A stretch of DNA of 64,000 nt from Certhia americana (taxonomy: Eukaryota > Chordata > Aves > Passeriformes > Certhiidae), in contig CM031857.1 of the NCBI GenBank assembly GCA_018697195.1, positions 57,528,491 to 57,592,490 on the forward strand. The letters are read 5' to 3'. Below are positions 51,930-62,853 of the stretch, piece after piece. Below the pieces are notes generated by a model that was given only the letters and a program-made list of their open reading frames with translations, searched no databases and had not been told where the DNA came from. Made by a program: the position numbers and the translations under genes. Position 1 is the first letter of the stretch; each line of letters begins with the position of its first letter.

Positions 51930-52026
51930 AGCAGCAGGGTGCAGTGGCACACGCCTGTAGTCCCACCTTTGCGGGAAGCTGAGCCTGCAGGATGGCTTGA
52001 GCCCAGGAGCTCTGGGCTGCAGTGCC
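51930..52026 (+). pseudogene. 7SL (SRP) RNA Alu-domain pseudogene
   Basis: About 90 nt strongly resembling the 5' end of 7SL RNA, the RNA of the signal recognition particle. The blocks are GGTGCAGTGGCACACGCC, TGTAGTCCCA, a changed 'CCTTTGCGGGAAGCTGAG' (gene: 'GCTACTCGGGAGGCTGAG'), then GGATGGCTTGAGCCCAGGAG and TCTGGGCTGCAGTG. It includes counterparts of the pol III A box (GTGGCACACGCC) and B box (GGATGGCTTGAGCCC). Similarity ends abruptly at AGTGC (about 52025), where 7SL would go on into the S domain; a G-rich stretch follows instead. Nothing of the 3' Alu-domain half is seen. A TTTTTTT run lies just upstream (51921-51927). It sits inside CR1 and is joined to LTR-like DNA. Too truncated and changed to be a working SRP RNA. 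Confidence 0.82.
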
Positions 52027-52079
52027 CGGGGGTGGAGGTGGGGGTAGGGGTGGTGCAATTCTTAGGTCGTTGCCAGGGA

Positions 52080-52410
52080 GTGGGGGAAGGGACTCTTTCT
52101 CCTGTTTCCAGAAGGAAAGGCATTCTGCAGTGAACATTTTTACCTGTGAATCATTCTCTCTTTCTGTATACGTTTGTTATTAATATTGTTGCTGCTACTG
52201 TTCATTTCTTATCTCATTGATGTTAACAATTGTTCATATCTCAACCTGTAATTTTCACCTTTTTGTGCCTCCAGTTCTCAAATCCATCCCTCAGGAAGGA
52301 AGAGGGAGTGGAATTTGGGGAGGGAATGAGTGGTGTCTGGTTTGGGAGAGTCTTGGTGCCAGGCAAGGGGGCACTAAATTGGGGAGTGCTGTTCCTAAAC
52401 CTGGAGAACA
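52080..52410 (+). mobile_element. LTR-like 3' fragment joined to 7SL pseudogene
   Basis: Positions 52145-52410 resemble the 3' half of a bird ERV LTR: 'TTATTAATATTGTTGCTGCT', 'TGTTCATATCTCAACCTGTA', 'TTTTCACCTTTTTGTGCCTC', 'CAGTTCTC' and a final 'CTGTTCCTAAACCTGGAGAACA' that parallels the 'CTGGGGCTAAACCACGACA' type end. The proposed end is the CA at 52409-52410, directly before CR1 resumes. The part 52027-52144 (G-rich, then TTCCAGAAGGAAAGGC) is less certain and could be LTR U3 or unrelated. There is no matching LTR start: the 7SL copy occupies that place. It is more diverged from the type than the LTR at 26620. Confidence 0.55.
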
Positions 52411-52745
52411 TTCTAGGTTAGATCTCTTGGCAGAGTGGAGGAGGATGATCACCTCCCTCAACCTGTTTGCCACACAATTTTGATACAGCCCTGGTTTTCT
52501 GGGTTGTGAGTGCTCACTGTTGGCTCAAGTTGAGTTTTTCATCCATGTGACCCCCAAGCCCATCTCTCCATTGGAACTCATATCTATGTTCCCAGCTGGA
52601 TGCAGCACCTTGCATTTGGACTTGTTGAATTTCACGAGATTCTCATGGGCTCACTTCTCAAGCATGTTCAGGTTCCTGAGGGTGGTATCGCTTTCTTCTG
52701 TCATGTCAACTGCGCTGCTCAGCTTCATCATCTGCAAACTAGATA
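52411..52745 (-). mobile_element. CR1 LINE (right part, interrupted)
   Basis: Continuation of the minus-strand CR1 at 51385-51915. Plus-strand blocks are 'GAGTGGAGGAGGATGATCAC', 'CTCCCTCAACCTGTTTGCCA', 'TTTCTGGGTTGTGAGTGC', 'CAAGTTGAGTTTTTCATCCA', 'GACCCCCAAGCCC', 'CAGCACCTTGCATTTGGACT', 'TGTTGAATTTCACGAGATTC' and 'TCATCTGCAAACT'. These are the end of the reverse-transcriptase frame and the C-terminal coding part read antisense. The element is 5'-truncated at about 52745. The frame is broken many times. Confidence 0.9.
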
Positions 52746-55700
52746 GAGATGTCTAGTTTGGGAAGAAATAAGCAGTTGTTCTAGAATACAGCAGAATGGG
52801 ACTGTGGTGAATGCTGACGCGTCTGGTCACTGTAAAAACAGGTGAGAGGGGAAAGATGCTTAGCAGAATCCAATGTGCAAGTTTTGAAAGACAGACTTTC
52901 TGGTTTCTCTTAATATTTTTGCTTTTAACCACATAATTTCTTTTCTAGTGTGTCTGAAATCCATCTATAGCTATTCCCTACAATTTGCATTTGCAGATCC
53001 TGTTAGTATTCCCTGAAATGGCATTTTCTGCACATGGAGGATAGTCTCTGGACTGCCTATCTAAACCGCTCATTCAAAAATATTGTGCACACCTCCCTTT
53101 CTAGGGAGATTCCCTGCAGATTTCTGCTGTGATTGTAGGTTATAGTAAGAGAAAGGACTTTTGAGGAAGAACCTAAACGTCTGCAATATGGAAATGAAGT
53201 TACTCCCGAAAAACTGCATAGTCAGTGAAGGTAGGTAAATGTCCCTTTAGGTTCATTCAGTTCATTTTGGAGTTAAATTCTTCCCTGGAGTTATCCTCCT
53301 TCCTTCCATGCAAAAAAAAAATTGGCAAAAAATCCTAATTCTGAGCTCATTTACACTGAAATTAATTCAGATTTATGTTATTGTAATGGAAAAATGAAAA
53401 GGTGATAATCAATCATAGTGTTTCCAAAGGAGATTACAGTCTACTTCTGCTTCCTGTCATGCCAGGGTAAATCAGAAAGGTTTTGATAGTGATTTTTCTG
53501 GTATTACTGTAGATGGTTTAGTTGAGTCTAATTTGAGGCTGTGTTTCAGTAACTGACGTTATATGTACATTTTAAGTAAAGATGAAGAAGTGTATCCTAA
53601 AGTCGTATCCATGTTGGGGACTGAAAGAAAATGTATTTAGACTTTGATATCATATTCCCTTTGCTTAAACAATTCTTTACTGAGTAATTTAGTCTTTATT
53701 GTGATTAGTGTGGGATTATTTTCTAAAAGATTGCTTTATAGAGTGTGTCCAGTGCTAGGCACTCTACAATCACACAGCAGATCTCTTCTGTGAAAAGTAT
53801 ATAGCTTGAGACAAGAAATTGGTTAAATCTCTGTGCTTGTAGAAGTTAGTCACAGGTAGACATGATTTCCTCTTTTCATCATTTGAACTGCTTTAATGTA
53901 ACAGTGTCTCAGAAATACATAACAATGCTAAAATGACACTGTGCTGGGGATGTATTGATGGAGCATAGTCCTTTGGACACAGTGCTGTCCAGTTTGGAGC
54001 ATGGGCAAAAGGAGCTGGATCTATGTACCCATCAATAAGAGGCAGGCACAACTGTGCAAAAGCACTCAGCATGGAAGCAAAAAATTGCTCTCTACCTCTA
54101 TGAGACTGTGGAAGAAAGGAATCATGCTTGCAGAGAAGGAAGACTGAGTGGTGTCATTATGAATGATCCATAAAGTATCACCAAAAAGCAAAATTTCTTA
54201 TTTTTATCTGCTTCAATTTACAGAAGTTTTGTACTGTCTCCCTTAATGCAAGTGCCGTTTGCTTTCATGATATATTCCTGGTTTTAGTCCCACTCCCTGT
54301 ATTTATTAACCAGATAATCCATCTTCACCCTATAGCCAGTTCCATGATTGCAAATCCTACAGGTTCTCAAAATGGCTATAAAGTAAAACTTTTTTAAGAG
54401 CCTCAGGATGGTGACTGGTTGCATAAAGCAGATTATGCTTGTCTGGGGTTTCTAGGAAATTGTTGTATTCCACTTATTACCTGTCTTTGAAATGAAAACA
54501 TCAAGATAGTTTATCTCTGAAATGCTACACTCCACAATATACGAGACCAAAAACTTAATAGCATCATGAATTTCATATAAAATAACAATACATTTTTCCA
54601 AGACAGCCTTCTCCCTATTCCACATCATGAAATCACAGTCAATAAACTTATACACCATTGTGCCATATAAATGTATTAAAATCCTTGATTGACTGAACTA
54701 ATCTTTTTTCAAAATAGGCTGTAAGTAAATAAACACGTGCAGGGTAAAAGCCTTGCCTTTAGCCTCTCATGAAGAAGAAAGTCCAGGTCTGGTTCTGACA
54801 TTCAAGAAGAGCAGAAGTGAAGTGTTAATGGGCAGAAACACTCTTGAAGAGCCCAGCAAAGTGCAAGTAATCCAAGCAGTCCTTAATGGTCTTCCTATCT
54901 ATTGACTATCTCTTGCTGTCACATATCTAAGCAATTGGTCTGCAGCAGAGCTACAATGAGGTGTAGATTTAAATTATGCAGAGGCATAGAGGTGTGGGTT
55001 CATTCTACCCAATTTAGGCATCTCACTGAGATGCAGTAGTTAGGAAACTGGTCACTCTAAACTCCATAGTGAATGGAGAAAGACAGAAACCTCCAGAGGG
55101 CAATGCAGCTCCTAAGTGGGCAGAATTATGCTCTGGAGGTCATTGTTTCTCTATATTTACTGCAGAGAGCTTTGGGCAAAGTTGTCCTCCTGTTAGGAGC
55201 CTCAGTTAGGTTGGATTAAACCAGAGACAGCATTTTTCTCATGTAGTGAAATAAGTTCTTTAAAATCAGTGAGTTTGCATTGAGTTAAAATACATGTAAG
55301 TGAGAGAAAAATAGTTCCATCTATTTTAGGAAGTAGATATAACAGTGAATAAAGTGCTCCTTTAAGGTGCTAGGGGCTGGACAGAGGGGAAAAATGGCAC
55401 ATGCATTGGACTTCATAATTTGTGTTTTCCACTAATTAACTGCCAACGACTTCCTCAAGCTCATCTTCATGTCCTTCCAATGGTTTATTTCTTCAGAACT
55501 TTATGCCTGGGACCCAGATGTCTTGATATATTTCATCTCATTTTACTGACTGATAACTGAGCTGATGTTGCAGTGGCATCTGAAGATAGAATTAAAAACC
55601 CCAACTCTCCCCCCGAATCAGCAACAAGAGAAGTGAAACTAAACAGCAAACTCCTCATCCTGTGGGCTCAACAGCAAAGTTCCCGTGGGCTCCCCTGAGC

Positions 55701-56284
55701 CCAGGGTTTTACTCAGTGACCCTGCAACAAACATAATCATTTCTGTCATTTTGTCTCTCTCCCACGCTTGTTTGTCTGTAATGCTGTTTGTAATTATCAT
55801 GTTTTAGATTTTAAACATTTCATGTAGGACCCTGCCTGAATATGTCTGTAAATCACCTATCACACAGCTGGTGCAGTAATACAATAATAATAATAATTAA
55901 TTAATAATGGGCCTCTTTCTTAGAAGTGTCAAGATCTGGCAACTGACATTGATGTCGACCCCTCTCAGAGGAATCAAGTCATTAATAATAAATGATAACA
56001 GGAAAATAATAATATCACATTCTGTTTTTTCTCAGTGCTGTGATGATCAAATCTTTCTTTCCGTTTGCTAACTCTGCACATATAGATCCAGTTACATATA
56101 GGACGCACGTCTGCAGTCACACCAGCTGGCTGCCCTGCACAGGCTCTGGGCTGCCTCCAGCTCTTCAGCAGTTTAGTGACATTTGCAGTCTCTTCAGCCT
56201 GAAAGCAATGTATCTGAGGGACCAGAACTCCAAGTGTCTTGCAAAGCAGTGATATGAAGGTTAGTTAAGTGCATAGCTCATTAC
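52746..56284. other. Unique non-coding DNA
   Basis: AT-rich unique sequence with a TAA/TTAA-rich microsatellite at 55883-55908. The stretch 54990-55130 ('CAATTTAGGCATCTCACTGA..') has a repeat-like texture but was not identified. Open frames are below 80 codons. Confidence 0.5.
55883..55908. repeat. (AAT)n / TTAA microsatellite
   Basis: About five AAT units followed by AATTAATTAATAAT. Short simple repeat. Confidence 0.85.
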
Positions 56285-56410
56285 ACAGGCTCATAGGAAC
56301 GTAGAGTAATTTAGGTTGGGAGAGACCCTGGAGCTCACTGAGTCAAACCATAAACCTAACACTGCCAAGTCCACCATTAAACCACGTCCCTGAGCAGCAC
56401 ATCTAAACAT
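56285..56410 (-). mobile_element. CR1 LINE 3' fragment
   Basis: Plus-strand blocks: ATAGGAACGTAGAGTAATTT, 'AGGTTGGGAGAGACCC', 'ACCATAAACCTAACACTGCC', 'AAGTCCACCATTAAACCACG', 'TCCCTGAGCAGCACATCTAA'. This is the 3' UTR of a CR1 subfamily in reverse orientation, about 125 bp long. The fragment at 43851 has the downstream block of the same kind of UTR. The short minus-strand frames here are spurious. Confidence 0.9.
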
Positions 56411-57330
56411 CTGAAGCTGAGCAAATGCCCCAGCTGTGATTTTGTAGAGGGTTCCTCCTGTTTGTGCAGTGCTTGAGTCTGCTGGCATTTGCAAGCTGTC
56501 TGCCAAGGCAACGCTCCATGTGAAATATGCATCCTTTGTCGTGGATTTGGAAGAGTGCAGTTCATGTGCAATTCTCCAATCCACATAAAATTAAGGATAT
56601 TGGTATTTGCATTATCTAGCCCCTCCAGTCTCTTCATGCAAATCAAAAAGTCCCCAAGTGTTCCTACAAAAAAAAAGATTTCAAAATGCAAGCTGGTATT
56701 TATACTAAAGAATTGCAAAACTCCCATGGATAAGAGGGAAACTTAGTCTGTGACATGCCAGCTTTTCCTCAGTAAGTCTAAAGCAAGTGTCTTACGATGG
56801 GCCAGACTAAGACTTCTGCTGCTTTAGCATGCACTGGTCTAATGACACATTGCTTTACTGGGCTTGCAGATAAAGATGATTGTTACATGGCGACACATGG
56901 AGAGTATTTGTTTCACTGCTGGCCACAGTGAACTTTCTCTGCTGCTACACAGAGGATTTCATTTGAGGCTGTCAATCATCTTTCAATCATAAAAACTACT
57001 TTCGTAACAAAGGGGTTATTGTTCACATAATTATCTGCTTTTCTTAACTTCTGCTTTTCCGAGTCCCTTATGCTACGTTATTACATCAAAGTTGATTGAA
57101 AGGAGTTAAATGGCAATCACTTGATTTTTAACATTGCTGGAATCTCTGAGGACTGTGTTACTTGTAGTTACAGCATTTTTCTTCACTTTGCTTTGAATCC
57201 TGGTAGACAATGCTTTCGCCAGTATTGCTGGTTAATCCGCCTTTGTTTCTTCCGCTCATCAATTCTCGTAATGCTACTGGAAAAACACACAACTGGGAAA
57301 CTGCACAATAGCTATTCTGCTGTCTAGCAG

Positions 57331-57368
57331 TATATATACATGTATACACACATCTATATATATAGATA
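57331..57368. repeat. TA/CA tract with short palindromes
   Basis: Contains TATACATGTATA (57335-57346) and the 16-bp palindrome ATCTATATATATAGAT (57352-57367). Ordinary low-complexity DNA that could form small cruciforms. Confidence 0.75.
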
Positions 57369-57868
57369 TTGCCAAACTGCCTAAAATCTTGGGGGATTTC
57401 TGCATCTTGTTTACAAACACGTGTGAATGAGGTCTCTTTTGCTTGAATTTTTAGAAGAATTGACATTGTTATACCATGACATTAACGAGCACAATTATGA
57501 GAAGAACAAAAAAAGGGAGAAAAAGAGAAAGCCATATATATTAGAAAGAACACATTACAATTACCGTTACTGCATTAAATTTTGGGTTCTATTGTGATTT
57601 ACACTGCTTTTGTTGCATTCTATTGTGTAGCAAGGCCACTAAATTAATAACCTGGCATCCAGAGAAGCAAAGCAGAGACAGTAGCACCAAGTCACACAGA
57701 GAAGGGAGAATATGATGGGAGCAATTCTTGTTGTTGGCAGCAAAGCAGAATTCAATCCAAATTAATTTACTTCAAAGTCAGAGTGCTGCATCTTTGAAAA
57801 AAGAAGGAAAAAAAATAGAATTTTTTAAGCAGCATGTATTTTCTGTGGTAGTTAGGCTCAATTGGAAT

Positions 57869-57901
57869 GCCTAAACACAGACACCTATTGTCATTTCAGA
57901 T
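57869..57901 (+). repeat. Copy A of an unidentified interspersed repeat
   Basis: TGCCTAAACACAGACACCTA followed by TTGTCATTTCAGAT. About 27 of 33-34 positions agree with copy B at 62820-62853 in the same orientation, nearly 5 kb away. Sequence outside this core is not clearly similar. Element class unknown. Confidence 0.55.
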
Positions 57902-60900
57902 ATTTCCTGGTCCCTTGCTGCACCCCCTGAAACTCTGGCAATTCCTATATTACCTTGGCTGTCTCCTTGTGGCCTTCTTGGTTACAAGAGACATTTCAAG
58001 AGGAATGGCAGCTCACTTTATCTATAACAGTCTTAAGCTTTTTTCATGTCACTTCAATCAAGAAATAATGCAATTTCAATTTCAAGATAAATTTTCACAG
58101 AGCAGGGGTATGACAGAATTTTTGGGATGTGTGTGAATTCTACATACAGTAGTGACTCTGTAGGTGCTATTAGAGGTTTTAGAAAGGCCAATGTGTTTTG
58201 TGGCCATTGTTATATCCCTGTGTTTGTAGATGTCACATGCTAAACTGGAAACTCCATTTCACAACTTGAGCTGAGGGTAAACATACACAGTTTCTATTTA
58301 AAACAGAAGTTATGTTTTTTGGTTTTGATGTTCCTAGCATGAAGAGGTTGAAACATCATGTTAGTACCTGAAATTATAATTTGCTTCCAGAACAGAAATG
58401 TTGGTCCAAAGCTTTTAATTACTTTCTAACAGCATGAAAGTCTACAGTTATTGACAGCAGTTGTGGGCTGAAATTGATTAATTTAAGACATAATTGAGAA
58501 AACTTGTGAACCTTATGTTGGTCCCACATTAGCAGTCACAAATTTTAACCTAGCAGAAAAATTAAATTCTCACATAAATTTAGGACTCTGCCAGCTCAAT
58601 CTTTCTTAATTATGGTTTGCTTATATTTTTCTCCACTTATTCAATGTGCTGTTTGAGAGTTCAAAAAAGGTGTCTGACTATTGCAATTCTCAAAGCATTT
58701 TTTCACATAACAAAAGTTTGAATTTGAACATTTTATATTAGGCAGGTATTTGATTGGAGGTGTAGACATCTCTTGGAGTGGGAGAGAGAACTCCATCTAC
58801 CTATCCCCCAAATAATTCAATTCAATCCAGCTAAGCTTGGATCTTTCCTTAGGTCATCTACTCTTTATAGGGCTTAGATAAGGCTTACTTCTGAAAAAGA
58901 GTTTTAAACTCCTGTCTTTGGAGTATTGGTTTTTACGAGAAAAAAGTTTGTTCTTTGAGTTTCTTCAAGAGAGTGTCTGTATTGTAGAATACATTAAAAA
59001 ATAAATGTTCCTACATCTTAAGCTACACTATTAAGCAGAAAACCAATTAAATTTTGAAATTATATTTTTTATAATTCATTTTATTACATCATGTTTTCAA
59101 GGGGCTTTGGTATTCACTACAGTAGAACTGTTTTTTATCCTCTGTTAGATATCTTTAGTAGATATGAGATGAAAATTCATAATCAATCAAAGCATAACAT
59201 CCCTGACAGAGGCATTTCCAGGGATGTCTATCCAGAGATGATTTATCAGTATTGGTCTGTTTTAGGGTGCTATTGAATGATGTACATTTGAACCCCACAA
59301 ACAGATCAATTCCCAAGAATGTCAGCTGCTTATATACACTTTTGATTGTGTAGATTTTTAGGGGAGGCAAAGGACTGAAGTAGCTTATTATAAAAATGGA
59401 AGAAATTATAAATATAATTCTTACTTTTTTCCAATGGATCTTTTGTAACAATTTATGTATTATTATTATTCCCTGTGTTGCCATTTGGCTAAGCTGTAAA
59501 CTTGTTTCCCTGAATGAGATTGTACTTGACTCACTTCTACCAATAGAGATAGACACTGATGATAGACATCTGAAGCTGAAGGGTTTGCCCATGAAATATT
59601 ACTGAATTACATATTTTTGTTTCTGAACTGTTTTATTCTTTTCCCAAAGTGCAGTTGTCCTTAAAAGAAAGAGATTTTGAATGTGGTATGCTACATTCTC
59701 TTGTATTTCAGACATTTATACACAAAATATTATTTAATTTTTCTTACTCAGTGCTTCAGTGAGATTTGTGGAGTGACTGAGGACAACTTGCATGAGTAAG
59801 AGCTCTTACGATCAAAGGCCTTAAAATATTCTGCGCTTGTTAAGTCATTGATGGAGGTTGAGTAGCACACACATCCAAAAAAAAAGACACAAAGAACTGA
59901 TTATGAGAAAGCCTCATTTGAAAGCAGGTGCCGTTGTAGTTATCCAGCAGAAGACTTGGTTCACAAGTTGTCTGTAGACTGCAGAAGAAAGAAGTTTTAA
60001 TACAAAAAGATTGTCTCATTGACCCAGCTTGATCTGTGTTTCAAAGGCAAAGTTGTAAGAGTACTACAATAGTCTTCACATATTGATCAGTACAAGGAAA
60101 AAATGACATAGCTCAGCCCATAACATCGTCCTTTTTTTTTTTACCTTTTATCTCCTGCCCCTACTTCGTTTCAAGCTAAGAGAAAAGTTCGAGTTAGTTC
60201 ATCTTAAAAAGATTAGACTTCCTACTCAAAATCTGGAAAAGTAACCTGTAAGGGTTTTTTTTGCTTTATGTATGTTTGACTTCACACAACTAATATATAT
60301 TTCTAAATGAGGAGGAGGCCATTAAGAGAAGAATTGGAAATGCTTATTTCTTTCCTTTTGTCTTTCTCTTATACACACAAAAATGCACACATACATGACC
60401 CACAGAGACACATTAGTTTTGCAAACAGAAATGAATATGGACACCACTGCAAATAATTTCTCAGCTCCTCATTTTTCATTTTTGTGAGGAGAATGAAATC
60501 AATTTAAAAAGACTAACAAAAGACTGTTCTCCCATGAGTCAAAACTAATTTTCTGATATGAATGAAGGAGTTCTATATAGCAAATATTGTGTTATATTGG
60601 AAAGATTTTAACGATTTAGTTTGGGTGTTTGTATGTGGCAATGTATGAATTAAATAGGTCAACTTCAGGAAAGCCAGATGTCTTAGCTACCAAAGGTCCT
60701 ATTTGTAGAGATCAGAAAGAAGAAATGTATCTTGCAATTATTTTGTAAAAGATCTCCAATGGAGCTGTTGCCTTGCTACTAAAATGGCTCAATGCTGAAT
60801 GTTGACTTAACTAACCCATACTAATTCATCCACCCAGTAGAATTTGCAACACCAACATTAGGTCCCTTAGACAATGAAGAATGATCAGTCAAGCATGGGT

Positions 60901-62819
60901 TGTACCAAAGACAGCATGACTTGTGACTAGAAAACTCAGACAGTTAGTTATTAGAAAGCTCAGATAGTTATTACAGCTTCATTAGCTTCACCCAGAAAAA
61001 AATCCAACATCCAACCAAACAGTTTTAAGTCTTGCTTGCATTTACCAAGCTTCTCTGGCCTTCTCAGACCTCTTTCTTACTGTGGAGGATGGCCAGGTCT
61101 TTATCTTGCTTGTGAGTTTGACATCATATCTTTGAAGGACCGAAAGTAATTCAGGCCTTTACAACTGCAGTGCAGGAAAAGAAAGAGATGCATTTCATTT
61201 CTATGTCCCAAAAGGAGAGTATGACCATCCTAATCAACTTTTGGAATAGATTCAGGTTTTCTTAGATAGGGGCAGAAATTGAATTAAAATCTCTAATGTG
61301 TGCAGGAGTGCTCCTGGTAAAATTGGTGGATCCTTATAAAGCTGGGAAGGGAGGTAGGCAGAAAACACTCTTCAGTGTGGTTGAGGCCAAGTTATGCTGG
61401 GCTTGTTTAAAAGCAGAACTGCATGTCTCAAAGGAACTTTGTGTGTGAAATTATGGATGGTTCAAAAGCCTGAAGACTGTGTGTACATCCCTGTCTGTAC
61501 ATGTCCTGTAGCAGCTAGGTGAAGGATGGAGGACTTTTGTTTGGACAGGAAACATGCCAGTGGCCATGACGATTATATCTTTTCAAAATTTCTTTGTGGA
61601 GCTACTACCTGGTCAAAAATGACCCCAAGACTCTATAGAAAGACATCTGCATATATGAAAATACTGTTCCTTTTATCTGTATTTTCATATGGGGTAGATA
61701 TGTCCTCTGTGACAAATAGCTCTTTTCCATAAAGAAGTCTTTCCTGTGCAGCCAAGCACATGAATTAAATAATTTTTCATTTGGGATCTTAGGATCCTCC
61801 CCACCTCTTTTTTTTTTTTCCCCAGTGGCATATAACTTGGTTTCAAGGTCTGCAGGTCCATCAGACTTTTGACATCAAAGCTGTTATGTTTCCATTCCTT
61901 ATAGCTTTATTTGACTAACTGTTCGCAAGAAAAACAAAGCTATGCAGTTTAGTCATTATCAAAGGTCATTATTAATTTATTCCTGTTGTGCTAGAACATG
62001 ATAGTCTGTCTGTGTGCTTAAAATGCCTTTGTATCTTGTACTTTGTTTTCTCTTAGGCATGTAATTTAATTAACACACGTACACTGCTTTGAAGATGTAA
62101 AGCGATATATAAATGCTTAAAGAGCCAAATTAAGGATTTCACAGGTGAAGGCGTGGGGCAGCAGGTGGGAAGCCAACATGCAAGCAGCAGTGCTTCAAGG
62201 TAGTAACTTCTGCAAAGGATGGGAGCAAGTATAATCCCCCCCAAACTGCTGTGGGGAGCAAAAGAAACCGTGTCAACCCTTGAAAACGCACCTGGCTTTT
62301 GCTAACATCCAGGGATGAACAGCCATGTGCTTGCTGCTATTCAATCTTCTTAAATACAATGGATGATTTTTGATGGTGACTTCGCCATGTAATCCCTGGA
62401 ATGAAGAAGAAAAGTACCACAGGGGAGGCTAATACTTGTGCATTTAGGCCTGTATGCCGACAACTACTAGAACAGGAAGAAACTGGATTCATTAAGTTCT
62501 TGTGAATAAACACATTCACGCCTGTCAATTATGGATAGCACTGAATAAGGGATAGGTGACATTATATAATCTCTCTTAGTGAGATGTACTTCTTGTCAGA
62601 GTTATTTTACAAAGAAAGGTCATAAATAGCAAAACTGCTTTAGAACTTCAGCTGGGTCAGTAGTGTTAGTCCCATAATACCACCATAATATGTCTTACAT
62701 GCAGCATCCAAAGAGCTCAGATGGGAGAAATTTGAAAGAAATTAATTGGCTTGGCACTCAGTAGCTTTCTGAGAGTTCACAGTTAGGGAACAATTTTAAT
62801 CAGCAAGGGTGGAGTCAGC

Positions 62820-62853
62820 TGCCTAAACACAGACATCTACTGCCCTTTGAAAT
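62820..62853 (+). repeat. Copy B of an unidentified interspersed repeat
   Basis: TGCCTAAACACAGACATCTA followed by CTGCCCTTTGAAAT. Matches copy A at 57869-57901. The following bases (to about 62960, with 'TATATCTGAGCCTGGGCTAG') have the look of an old dispersed repeat, but I cannot name it. Confidence 0.55.

Noticed and set aside
59155..59592. 145-codon minus-strand frame
   Set aside because: Very rich in Ile, Ser and Phe from AT-rich sequence, with no motif.
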